From Diprion similis (taxonomy: Eukaryota > Arthropoda > Insecta > Hymenoptera > Diprionidae): a stretch of DNA of 64,000 nt. The notes under the pieces are model-generated. The model ran no database searches, had not been told where the DNA came from, and saw only the letters and a list, made by a program, of their open reading frames with translations. The translations under genes were made by a program, and so were the position numbers. The DNA lies in the NCBI RefSeq assembly GCF_021155765.1, contig NC_060114.1, positions 21,558,501 through 21,622,500 of the forward strand. Reading direction: 5' to 3'. Of the stretch, positions 1-23,363 are shown piece after piece; position 1 is the first letter of the stretch, and every line of letters starts with the position of its first letter.

Positions 1-31
<31 letters not shown>
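1..31. repeat. TAA trinucleotide repeat
   Basis: About ten AAT/TAA units at the window edge. Similar runs occur at about 2238-2280 and 2767-2785. Confidence 0.85.
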
Positions 32-123
32 GTGATAATCACAATCGTACTAAGTATCAAGTGGTTTGAGATGTTAGAAAGTTTTTTTCGTTCATTCAAA
101 TCGTTTCAATCGCGTCTCACAAG

Positions 124-533
124 GAACATCAGTTTGATGCCTCTCTCTGATTTCGTTGAGACTCGTATATGTTGTAGAACATTGAAAACTAAGAGACAGG
201 TATTTTTTTACCTGCAGAAAAACGGTTTAAAGGGACGAAAACGACCCCTAAAGATGAGCACTCAACAGGGTGACTCTTGACACGCTTCATGTATTTGAGT
301 GAAACCAACACTGAAATGTTTTTTTAATGAATAGGAAGACTTCAGCGTTAGTTTCATTCAAACCCATCGAGCGCATCAAGAAATCACCTCGATAGGTGCC
401 CAACTTTGGGAGTTGTTTTCACACCTCTAAACCGTTTGTCTGCAGATAAAAAAAATACATGTCTCTTAGTTTTCAATGTTCTACAGCATACATGAGTCCG
501 AACGAAATCAGAGGGGACACCAAACTGATGTTC
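124..533. mobile_element. Long foldback (inverted-repeat) element, about 410 bp
   Basis: The two halves are imperfect reverse complements along nearly the whole length, centred near 328. Anchors are GAACATCAGTTTG (124-136) with CAAACTGATGTTC (521-533), ATTGAAAACTAAGAGACA (181-198) with its exact complement (460-477), and GAGTGAAACCAACACTGA (about 297-315) with TCAGCGTTAGTTTCATTC (342-359). No transposase frame. Probably a decayed foldback MITE. Confidence 0.7.
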
Positions 534-1385
534 TTTGTCAGTTATTTGGCTCTGTTTTCATCCCGATATTCTTGACCACATACGTTATCGTTAATTTCAC
601 TCTATTTTTATCAATCACTGTCAGTAACGAACGTAGAGAAAAAGAAAGGAGAAAAATTTTCTAAACGTTCTAATTTTGAATGGCAAGACACCGTGTTGGA
701 AGACTGAAAACCCAAGGACTACACAAGACAAAGTTAAATCGAAATTTGGAGGAGAAAAAAAAAAGCAAAGCGTAACAAAATTAAGGACAATTAATGAGAA
801 CGAAAATGTTCATTGTCACGTGTGAGTACGGTGTTGATAGCTGGACGTTGCAAATGCTTAAAACGGCGTAGTCTCGTTTATCCTGATAAATACATGGGGC
901 AACCGGCTACTGCGTCAGCACAGAGATCTTGAGAGTGAGAAGAAGAAGCTGATCAATACGTCTCGACGAACGGCGAGGCTTCCTGTATCTCGGGTTCCGT
1001 ATCTCCGCTGTTGTATCCCTGAGATTGAGAAAGGGAAAGAAGTGCATCCAACCCTAATAATTCGGCAGTGGGATCTGTTCGTGACAGCTAAATCGTTTGG
1101 CACGTAGAAAAACAAATATTAACAAGAAGAAAGAGAGAGAAAAAAAAACAACAACAACAACAATAACAACAGCAATACCTCAGGGAGGATAAAATGTATT
1201 AAACACAGAAGTTTTTCTTCGATTTGGGAATGGAATGCGAATGTTATTACAATCTACAGGATGAATTACTCAACGGAGAGAAATCGTTGGATATGTGTTT
1301 GACTTGTGCAAATTTTCTGGACACCGTTAATAGTTCCTCGATACAGACTTGCAGTATCATGAGAAACACTGTTCGTGCAGTGGTT

Positions 1386-1709
1386 CTCATGCTACTGTAA
1401 GACCCACGATGTAATAGTGGGTGGGGGGTCAAAAGTTGGAAGAGTCTATATTACAAATGGCGGGTAGATAGAAATTTCAAAGATGCGAAAATAAACTAAC
1501 GAGAGTTGAATCGTTGGAAATCTTGGTTTTTGAAAGTCTTACTGATGAGTAGTCATTTTGATAAGTGAGACTTTCGAAAATCAAGATTTCAACTTTCGTT
1601 ATTATTTCATTTTCTCATGTTTGAAACTTCGATATATCGGTCCTTTGCAGTATCGAATCTTCCACCTTTTGACCCCCGCCCGTAATAGTAAGATTTGCAG
1701 TAATATGAG
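1386..1709. mobile_element. Second long foldback element, about 324 bp
   Basis: A near-palindrome centred near 1548. Outer arms are CTCATGCTACTGTAA on the left and TTGCAGTAATATGAG on the right. GGGGGGTCAAAAGTTGGAAG (1421-1440 region) matches the complement of CTTCCACCTTTTGACCCCC, and GAAAGTCTTACT near the centre matches AGTGAGACTTTC. Unrelated in sequence to the 124-533 element. Confidence 0.65.
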
Positions 1710-2409
1710 ATACCGCGTTGCCCGAAAATTCGAGGATAGATACACCGCGAATCCTCCTTGTGTAAAACCATTAATCATACGCAAAAACAATTGAGGATAC
1801 AGAATTTGCACATGCGTAAAAAATACATCCAATGGTTTCTCGCTGTTAGGGAGTATACAAGTTACATTTCTTGGCACTCTCCGTGCAAACAAAATGAAAT
1901 CAACATAACAACAGCAGTAATTTAATTATCCGTATATATTTACAAAAGGCATTAGAATTGACTCCGTTCCCCTCGATTGTTTTCATTTCTTGCGCATTTT
2001 GGATGCCGCAGTCGGAACAAACTAAATGCAATCGAGCGGGGCATGACACCAGTACAATTGGTTGGCTTTGGAAATCGAACTCTGTACAGAAAATTCGGAT
2101 CTAATCCCACGATTCGATTTTGAAAAGATCCTACAATATTATACATACAGGATACAGTTGAAATAATAACAATTACCTACGTTCGAATTGTTAAATGATT
2201 TTAATTTCGTCGTGTCGTATAAATATTTCAACATAATAATAATGACAATAATAATAATAATAATAATAAAACAATAATAATAGGTTTTAAAAATATAAAA
2301 TACAGAATTAAGTAATGATAAAGATAATGGTTTTGGAATTTGTTCACGTCATTATACCATTTATTTGATTTTTTTATCATTATTTTTTTTTTTTCGTTTT
2401 CTTCCTTCC

Positions 2410-2462
2410 TTCCACTTTTTTTTTTATTCTTTTTCTTTTTCTTTTTCTTTTTCTTTTTCTTT
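2410..2462. repeat. Pyrimidine tract with TTTTTC hexamer repeat
   Basis: Consecutive CTTTTT units preceded by poly-T and CCTT units, downstream of the KDM5 stop on the minus strand. Confidence 0.7.
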
Positions 2463-2810
2463 CACTGTACATGTATAGCATGAAAAATTGGGTAATGCAC
2501 AAATTTTCACACCTAGTGAAAGTAGAACATAAATTTTCTCATAAACGAATATTTCAAAATGTTTGTACTGATGTCAAAAATTATTGAATTATTATTATTT
2601 AGTCGTAGCAGTAATAGTATTAAAATGATGCGGTAACAGGGCAAATTAATGAAAGAAACGGTCCTCCGCGTAACAGTGCGACGAAAATTCGCGGCCACGT
2701 AGGGAAAAAAGAAAAAATGAAGAGAAAAAAATAAAAAAATAAAATTTAATTAAAAAAAAAAAAAAAATAATAATAATAATAATATCAAGTAGAGGAATAC
2801 TTTAATTAAT

Positions 2811-15234
<12,424 letters not shown>

Positions 15235-15571
15235 ATGGGAAAGCAATTTGGAACCCTCTATAAGCTACGAGGAATTGTTTTTTACCGACTTAGTCCGTAC
15301 GAGCAGCGGGCATTCGCAGGTGCGATATCTCAAGGTGTGCCGAACACATTTCGTAGGATAAAGGAAAACATGTTCACGATGGGAATCCGTGAGTATCTCA
15401 TGAGAGTCTTACGATATTGTGTGATTCGATTCAAACCAGTCTGGATTGTCTAATATGAGATGTTTTCTTGTTAAAGCCTTTTTAACAGCCTACTTGGTCT
15501 ACGACTGGGTAGAAAAGGAATACGCTCGCCTTCAAAGGAAGAACCCCAAGGATTATGAAAATGACGTATAA
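15235..15571 (+). CDS. UQCRQ: Cytochrome b-c1 complex subunit 8 (UQCRQ, QP-C)
   Basis: Small subunit of mitochondrial respiratory complex III, in the inner membrane beside cytochrome b. Two coding exons, 15235-15388 and 15477-15571, are joined across an 88-bp intron with a GTGAGT donor and a TTAAAG acceptor. They give exactly 82 residues, the usual family length. The protein starts MGKQFGTLYKLRGIVFYRLS, has the conserved SPYEQRAFAGAISQG stretch, then a single membrane-spanning segment around PFLTAYLVYDWVEKE, and ends in a charged KNPKDYENDV-type tail. Start context is CAAGATGG. There is no cleavable targeting sequence, as is normal for this subunit. The original frame runs on into intron 1 as a false longer ORF; the spliced version is the one that matches the family. 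Confidence 0.95.
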
Positions 15572-15701
15572 ATAATTAGTATTTACATAGTTTATTTATA
15601 GAAGATGGTTGGAAAGTCAAATAACATACATGCATATATCTATCTGTACAGAGTATCCGTGAATACTTGCGTATGTCGAATGTCTGAAGTTGTACTACAC
15701 G

Positions 15702-15707
15702 AATAAA
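15702..15707 (+). terminator. UQCRQ polyadenylation signal AATAAA
   Basis: A canonical AATAAA lies 131 nt after the UQCRQ stop codon, at a normal distance for a short 3' UTR. Confidence 0.6.
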
Positions 15708-17377
15708 GTCTCCTGTCAATTTAACGAGAAAGTGTTCATTCAGGAATACCGTTGGAAATTTAATGTCTAAGACTGTGTATTGCGCTCAACGAGCTGAAAG
15801 ATTTCTAATTTACCCGCCGAAGTCCTTGCTACTACCGTTCAAACGACGTCGGAAAAATTGACAACCTGAATTTCTTCGTAACCGTCCACCTAATTTTGTT
15901 CTGAATTCTTACAGCAGATGTTGCGGGCCATTCACTGGCCAAATTTGTTCAGAATTGATGTCTGATTAATTCGCAAAGAGAATCCTGCAAATTAAAAACT
16001 CAGTCAAGTTGAAGATAATCGAATTCAATCGATTTCGTAAAAACTTATCCCATAATATAATATGGCCATCTCAAAACTGAAAAATTGTGAAAAAAATAAC
16101 AGAAAGCCGTCCTATGACTTTCAAATTGTCTTAAAAACATCCTTTGGCGTTACAAGAATTTTTTAAAACACCGAATTTTCTTCCATCAACACTGGATTAT
16201 TGTTAGCTATAGTAACGATTCATGGATGTAAAAATTGTAATCCGACAGATTATCCACTATATCCTCCGAAAGAATCCCGGTTACGGTTTGCAAAGTTGCA
16301 GCTTCCGAATTCTATCACCGACGCAACTCAAATAGCCACCGCGAAGAAAACAGTTTGGGATTTAACTGTAAGATGGTTTTTGCCGCAAGATGAAGCTTAT
16401 ACCTTCCATGTTCCGCGAAATACGAATCAGTAAAATTAGGTTTAAATTCAGTGATACGCGCAAGCAAATACCCACGATTGTCGTGTACTGTTTTGCCGCC
16501 TTTGTCAGCGCTACAGTGCAAGCTGAGAGTCTGCTATCGGTGAAACAAGCACCCAGGTAAACCTAAGACCTCTTGTAACCGATCGTGTCGTGCTCGGCCG
16601 CAGGTCTCGGCGAATGGAAAGCTTGGTACCGTTCCACCTCGACCAATGAGGTGGTTCGTTTCATTTGCTACCTGTCCGTGGGTCGAAGGGGGTGAAGAAG
16701 GGGGACCCCCGCCCAAGTTTACCTGGGGCTTCGTCAGGAATAGAGGTACGGCACAGGTATTTCCAGTCGACAATGAGTGGGACCGAGGTCCGCCCAAAAC
16801 TCCGTTGCTCTGTGCCGTATTGTATATAGGTGAGTAGAGTGTGACGTCGGGACTGACACTTGTTGACGGAGTTGATAGTTTTTAAACTTTTTTCGTTCTG
16901 GTACCAGCTATACCAGTACGTTGATAAGTTTACAGTGAAAATTAAACGGCGGCGATTGGTCTTGTGCCACGCGATTACGATTAAAACCACCGTCATTTTG
17001 GATATTATAAGTTTCGTCCAGCCAAATCCGCGTTCTACCTAAACTCGGCTGTCACAAGGTATTTATCGATGATATTTTACTACACCCACCCACCCACACA
17101 CACACACATACACACACCGCGCAGCAGCAGAGATATGGACACTCGTTGGCTAGTCTTAACATCCGACTACTGTAATTTTGTATCAGTATGTACATTGAGT
17201 ACGAATAACACAACTTGCACGGAGCTCGAAGCGTGGATGCCGTTTCATCCATTATGCGGATTATTCCGCAACGTGTCTTTTTGCTTGGTTATTGTCCTCT
17301 TGAAAATCCAATTAGGATTTCAGTTTTTGGTGTGTATTAAGACTCGGGCGAAACCCGGTTGTAGCAGTGCTTAAACC
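15708..17377. other. UQCRQ-Eps8 intergenic / upstream Eps8 region
   Basis: No convincing gene is seen. The stretch 16590-16830 is more GC-rich than its surroundings and ends at 16830 in a strong donor-like ATATAG/GTGAGTAGAG. It could therefore be a non-coding first exon and promoter of Eps8, but this rests on composition and one splice-like site only. A short CA-rich run lies near 17085-17117. Open frames here lack domain-like content. Confidence 0.35.
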
Positions 17378-17405
17378 ATGTACCCCGCTTATGCTGCAGC
17401 ACAAG
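17378..17405 (+). CDS. Possible alternative first coding exon of Eps8
   Basis: An ATG opens nine codons (MYPAYAAAQ) and ends at CAAG/GTAAAT after one extra G. That phase is the same as the supported Eps8 first exon (23364-23409), so either could splice to exon 2 at 23497 and continue DGGSSGPPS. The tiny size makes the evidence thin: an ATG, a donor and a matching phase. If real, Eps8 has two promoters about 6 kb apart with different N-terminal peptides. Confidence 0.35.
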
Positions 17406-18822
17406 GTAAATATCGCGTTGGATTATGACGGCAAGGGGAAAGAGGATCGAAAGGAAAAACAAAAATTAGACCGGCGTAACTAACAAGAAAACCAAGGTGA
17501 TTAGAAATCAGTTCCAGGAACCAGCCGCACACGGTATACTAAATTCTTTAAGCGTCTATACCTCTATACATTGGACACAATATTCCATCTTGATGCTTAT
17601 AATTTTTGTTGATCCCCTCCCTTGTGATGATTAATTAAAACTTGACGAACAGCTCAGTCAAATTTGTCAAAATACTGATAAGTTCGTGCTAGTTCCTTGC
17701 CTATCAAGAATTCAAAAGTGTCGTGACTTATCTTCACCGATTAGGGTAATATGCGGTTAGACAAACACACGATCGACAGCCTCGGCGTTATTCCGGTAGT
17801 AGGTACGTGCACGCGCCATTCGAGCTTGATATGCACACTTGTGAAATTTTTTTATTAATTCCGATTCAGGGTGTGTCAGCCTAAGGCACGATAGCTTTGT
17901 GAAGCACGTCGTCGCCGCGCAACCTCCCATAAACGTAGGGTAATGTACGGAAGAACAACGCGGCACCTATATAATACCTACGCCTCGAAGAGATTTCCGA
18001 TGCGTTTCGTAACGGTCTTACTTTGCCTATACATATACCGACACCGCGCTGCAGGATTCGAACGCCGATTTTAGCCGTGCCGTAAGTACACGGTGCGTAA
18101 AATTTTACTTCGCATCGTGCAGACGCGTCCGCGGTATCGAAAATGGCTTGGAAACACCTGCGCCTAATTGTAAGTTCCAGCGGCTGCACGATCGTCGAAC
18201 GCTACATTATTCCCACATTCACAACCAGCCATTAGATTCTCAACCTTGGCCTTGACGAGGTCAGACGACCGATATCCAACTCGGCATCCGAGTGTCGACC
18301 TTTCTTATCTATACCGTATCCCTCCAATTCCAACACCTCAATCAATTTCACATCGCACTTTGCGGTACAACGATGAAGATCATGCATAACGTTACTATAG
18401 GCATATTTCTACACGAGGCATAGGCATATCATATTATTATACACAGGTTATGAATGTGTACGTGTATTCCGAGATGAAAGTTCCTCGACTATATATATAT
18501 ATGCATATACGTTAACGTACGTAAGTCGAACCGTGGCATGCGTACACGCGTCGTACCTTCTGCATTTGTGTCACCTGTATACATATACGTGTGTGTATAT
18601 ACGTGTTTCGTGTGTGGGATACGCGCGTCCATTACGGATTGGGAATTTCAAATGTGGTTAAAGTCGCCTTGGAATCTCTGGAATGCGATTCAGCCAAGAA
18701 CTGATCCCTTCTATAATACGTATACACGGCATATACACTGCAGCATGTTTATACACATGTATACCTGTATCTGTGTACATTAATACTATTTGATGCCGCA
18801 TCAGATGAGCGGAGCGGGGGCC

Positions 18823-18844
18823 GGGGGGGGGGGGGGGGGGGGGG
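18823..18844. repeat. 22-nt poly-G run
   Basis: An uninterrupted run of G (C on the minus strand), preceded by GGGGGCC. It is a possible G-quadruplex former and also a likely place for assembly length error. Confidence 0.8.
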
Positions 18845-19056
18845 CACCTTTCCTTACTTGCCCAACACCCTGCAGCCTCACAAGCTCAACTCGAATTCGA
18901 TAGTGTCAACATAAAGGCGCGTGCACACGTGACGTTTTATTGTTAGTTTTTCACCCGATGCGTTTTATCCTCTTTTCTTCTTTCTCCCAGCTCGTTGAGG
19001 ATCGATGATGATGTCATTTTTCATGGGTACGGGATGCACGTTCACACGTCGTCGTG

Positions 19057-19319
19057 TCACTCCGAACAATCAACCGCGAACAGAATTTGATTCCTCTTGA
19101 GGCGCGATACGATATCTAATTCTCGCTCCTCGTTCGCCTTTTTTGACGCGCCTATCTTTGACAACATCCGAGGCACGGTTTCCATCGCCATAGCCGTCTG
19201 TAGGTATCGAGGAAATTGAACGGCGAAAATCTCACACATAGCAGTAACAATGATGCCGGAAGGTTGTATTTCTTTGTCTTTATGCACGGAGTCATCCTTC
19301 TTATGATGCTCATGAGAAT
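19057..19319 (-). other. Unassigned terminal-exon-like segment (minus strand)
   Basis: A CATTTACAG acceptor precedes 19319, followed by an 87-codon open frame to a TGA at 19057-19059. The encoded chain has a basic/acidic start (SHEHHKKDDSVHKDKEIQ), a hydrophobic stretch (SGIIVTAMCEIFAVQFPRYL) and a charged end. It looks like ordinary globular protein but I recognise no family. No partner exon in the required phase was found. Chance is a real possibility. Confidence 0.2.
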
Positions 19320-20571
19320 CTGTAAATGTATTTCTAGAGAATTGGGTGGGAGTTTTGTAATTATAAGTTTCTATACCAGAACTAGTTCGAAGGAGACGCA
19401 GTTTTGACGGTATATAAAGGAGAAATTCACTGCCGAGTTGTTACCAATGTACTCCATTTCTCGACTGGTTGGTTTGCTTGCAGGCTACAGACTTTCCGTC
19501 GTTCGATCTGATCAATTGAGGAAAAAGAAAACAGCGCACAATCCACTTCTCCAATTTCTTTCACGTAAAAGCATATATACTTGTAGATACCGCGTGTGAA
19601 GAAGCAAGTATAACGTAATCGCCGTTTGTTGACACGCGTCGTGCGAGATTGAAAGTATTTCACATAATAATTCAAGCTGAGCCGCGTATAAACCGTTTGG
19701 CAAAAACTTTTTGCCGTCGGTACTTAATGTGTTGATTCAATATTGCGGAATCTTTTTTCTTCTTTTCGCATATTACGAATGTATACTAATTGAATTGCCC
19801 CGGTTCCGACCATCTCAACTTACTTTTATACGATTACCTAGAGATCTTCAAAATCCGGGAACCCAACTATTGGAAAATGTTCTTATGACGTCAGAGCCTG
19901 GTTGTCGGCGCCATTTTATCACCACATAACCTAAGTTTTTAATTTTAATTCAGACAAATCATACTTCCTCGGCTTTCAAATTGCTCATGTCACATAAATT
20001 AATTAAACATAATCAATATTATTCGGGTTCCACTATTCGTACGCGAAAAAAGACGGTCAACGGTCAGCTGTCAGCCTGGTTGCATTAGTTTTATTTCTTT
20101 CCACCAGATCACGCATTGCAAAGTGACAATCCCAATACATGAGTGCGTACGTGTATGTAAGTAGGCGAATATGTATCATCAGTGGTTTATTAATCGTACA
20201 ATGTGCGCGTGGTCCACTTTGTCGAACGTGAAACCAAAATGTGCCGTATACAGACTTGAATGCATGTATATTACAAATATGGAAGCAGCGATGCAGAAAA
20301 ATAAATAACAATAATCATCGTATTTGAAAAAAAATAATTACTCGTATAGCCGATGAATAATTTATTAAATTATTATTAAAATCTTAGTTTCTTTTCTTAT
20401 AATCGGCCAGAAAATATGCAACTAGTTATGTTTTAAAATTGCTAAACCACATTTGTGCTGGTTTAAAATTACTAATTACTAATTAGGGAAGAATTTAATT
20501 ATCGCCAGCGAGAAGGTATATATGTATATATAGAATAGTTATCGGTACGTGCATATGTGTATAATACGTAC

Positions 20572-20713
20572 CGAGGTGTATACGAACGTATAACAGTTGC
20601 TAATGAACCTGACTTCGATGGTCCTGCCAGCAAAGGCGTTGCGATGAAAGCACAAATTATCTTCTGACAAATAATCCAACAATTCTTTAACGTCCTCTTT
20701 ATGACCTCTTATG
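20572..20713 (-). other. Unassigned internal-exon-like segment (minus strand)
   Basis: Bounded by TTTCTTTGTAG on its 5' side and a perfect GTACGTAT donor on its 3' side. One frame is open across all 142 nt, beginning IRGHKEDVKELLDYLSEDN and continuing through FHRNAFAGRTIEVRFISN. The amino-acid mix and splice sites look exon-like. No family recognised. Its exit phase does not match the candidate terminal exon at 19319, so the two cannot be joined directly. Confidence 0.25.
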
Positions 20714-23111
20714 CTACAAAGAAATAAATTTCATTGAATTGAATTTGTATAACTGCCACTATGAACCAGGATATGTGAAAAACTGTTCCGCTCAGTTGTC
20801 ACAGATGCATTGGTTTTAGGTTTGCCGATTATTTTTCAACCATGCAAAAAGATATTTCGCGTAATCAACTGAGAGATTGGACAATTTTGGTGTAATTTCT
20901 GTACTCATGTGAGTTTAGGTAAAGATCCGTGAGGCAGGAAAACAGTGTCTGGCAAAGCTTGGTGTACAAGATATCACGCCGCTACCACAGTTTAAGAGTC
21001 GGTTTCGAAAATACCTTAGTTTAGCTTCGAAAGAGAATTAACCTGCGTGCCAACAACATTTTGTCTTCAAGTTGTGAAAAATATCGGGGAACTCAAATCG
21101 TCGTGCCTACAGCTATTTAGAAATTTACATACAAACACACACACATTCTCATCTCCATTAATGATTTTGGAACTGTTTATTTCCGTCGCCAAACCTCGAA
21201 GAGAGACGAGTTTTTGAAAAAATGTTTTCTTTCCTATCAAAATGATAAGATTTCTATTGAAATGTACGAGCTATTTTAAAAAACCATCGGCAAGGTGTGA
21301 CCGTTAATACCCGCTCAAGCTTTCAATTCCAAATAACCCTTAATTTTGTCAGGTCATAGTTTTCACCGCAGTTTTCACATACCATATATCATCTTGTAAT
21401 GGAAATTGACCGCATCGTTATATTGGGAATAATGTAAGAGATAGCGTGAAAAGAGAAAGCCTCGGCATTGCAGAGCCTATATATTTATAGCATACATTTG
21501 CACATTCTTTCCAGCCTTTAAGTGAAGCTTCTAATTATTTGATAAATCATTTAATTTCAACGTTGTATGAGTAACAATGTATTATTTATAATTTGGAGTA
21601 TTGATTGAGTATTTATATTTGCCAGATAATCAATAATTCGAACCAAACAATACAGCATCAAGCTGGCGTCACCAAGTTCAACAAATTCATCCCCGCAGTT
21701 TTCTTTAAGACAATATCATTGCTTATCCAATGTAAACTCATACTGGAAAATTTTGCCGAATTTAAATTATAAGTGGGAAAAGTTGTGTGCGAATAATGTA
21801 AATGTGGAAAGAAAAATTTGAATAACCGTGCAATCATGGTGATGACGGCAATCATAACTGTGGGAGATTAGTTTTGTCATTAGGTGTAACAATGCGCGTC
21901 AGAGAGCATGATATGCATAAAGGTATTATTCAAGGATAACTGCAGTAGTAGCAGCGTTTCGCAACGGCCTTTGGTGACCTCTGCAGAGTAAATACTTACC
22001 GAACGGAAATACATACACGCATGCATTCCTGCGGGCTACTCCTTTGGATTATGTTGGCGGCCTTATTGCCACGAACTGGTTTTTCGTATCGTTGACCTCA
22101 CCTTGTCGAGATATTTCTTCCTGTATACTTAAACACCCCAGTTGCCAACAATTTTGATTTATAACATCACAACAAACAATATAGCATGAGAGAAAGGAAT
22201 AGTGCAATATGCAAATAACGATAACTTTGCAAGGAATATGATAAATTGTAGGTATATATTAATTGTACCAGTATAACTGTTCTTTCATCTCTTCCTCTTA
22301 ATCTAATCTTTTCGCGAGGCACAATAAATGAGACATATAGTGGAATTCAGTCCATCCCCCGAATAATCACTGTTTCAATGAGTCACAATTGAGACTGTTA
22401 TCGCAGTCGGACTCATATCGAAGATTGTGCGAACGAGATGCCTGGGTAAACGTTATCAGTTATACTCACTGATCACCGAGGAGCTACAATCTAATCGGCG
22501 AGTGACTACAAGCTTAGCCTGAAACCTTGCAGAATTTGCGCAGACAGCTTATGAAAACACAATATAAACAGTCGGACCATTGAATATTGGCTCGATTTAC
22601 CGCAACGACAGATAAGGGAACGGTATATAAAAAGTATAAAGAACAATTACGGAATTACAACAATTTTGCGATAAGTCATCAGAGTTGACAACTGGATCAA
22701 TATTTCAGAATCTTTCAAGCCTAAATTGCGCACTTCTACTTATCGAATTGTTACACGTCCAGATTGGGATGCTTGAAAATTTTGATTTCATTGGTAGCTT
22801 TCATGAGGATTTCCTGTCATTTACGTAATGTTAATGTCTCACTATTGACCGAATCTGGTGCAGGCTAGCACATCAGATCAACTGTGGAATAGTATGTTGT
22901 GTAACAATGAGGCAAATTCGGTCTTTTCGGGCCGAGCGTAAGTTTGCAATATGAATCGTAGGTGAGCCCGAAGACGAATATTGCAAATATGCGAGGTGAA
23001 AAAACCGTTGCCTCGTTGCTGCACACGATTCTTTATATAACAAGAGTATCACACGTGATTTTTCACGAAGCACGAAATTGAGGTTAGGGTCGCGTAATGT
23101 CAGATTTGTTC

Positions 23112-23199
23112 GCGAAGCGTATGCGCGGAGTGCAGAAAAGACCACTTTAACCTCTAGGATTTGAAACAGTCTTTCAGTACTCCGCGCATGCGCATTCGC
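23112..23199. promoter_or_regulatory. Imperfect inverted repeat with NRF1/Ewg-type palindrome upstream of Eps8
   Basis: Arms 23112-23142 and 23169-23199 are near reverse complements (about 31 bp, a few mismatches) with a 26-bp spacer. The right arm holds GCGCATGCGCA (23184-23194), the consensus palindrome bound by NRF1 (Erect wing in flies). The left arm has the related CGTATGCGCGG. The site is about 170 bp upstream of the Eps8 start codon at 23364, a plausible core-promoter position. Confidence 0.5.
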
Positions 23200-23363
23200 A
23201 GACTCACTTGACCGTGCTTGCATTATATAAACAGATTTATATGACACTGGCATCCGAAAGCCTTTCTCAGTGACTCTTTACTACGTTTTCTATACACTGA
23301 TTTTACGATGTAATAATTCTGACTTTTTCTAGTTAAACGCTGAGTTGAAGCGGTGGTCGCACA

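Larger units (their letters stand above)
17406..23111. other. Eps8 upstream / putative first intron, no assigned gene
   Basis: About 5.7 kb of AT-rich DNA. It holds a 22-nt poly-G run (18823-18844), dispersed ATATAC/GTGT tracts near 18480-18780, and two minus-strand exon-like segments (19057-19319 and 20572-20713, listed separately). I see no complete gene. If the 17378 exon is used, this interval is an intron of Eps8. Confidence 0.4.

Noticed and set aside
16200-16433. Plus-strand open frame in the UQCRQ-Eps8 interval
   Set aside because: Short, no domain features, no splice context, overlapped by a frame on the other strand.
22873-23253. 126-residue minus-strand frame upstream of Eps8
   Set aside because: It runs through the inverted repeat and promoter-like DNA. 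Its content is a translation of the repeat and shows no family resemblance.
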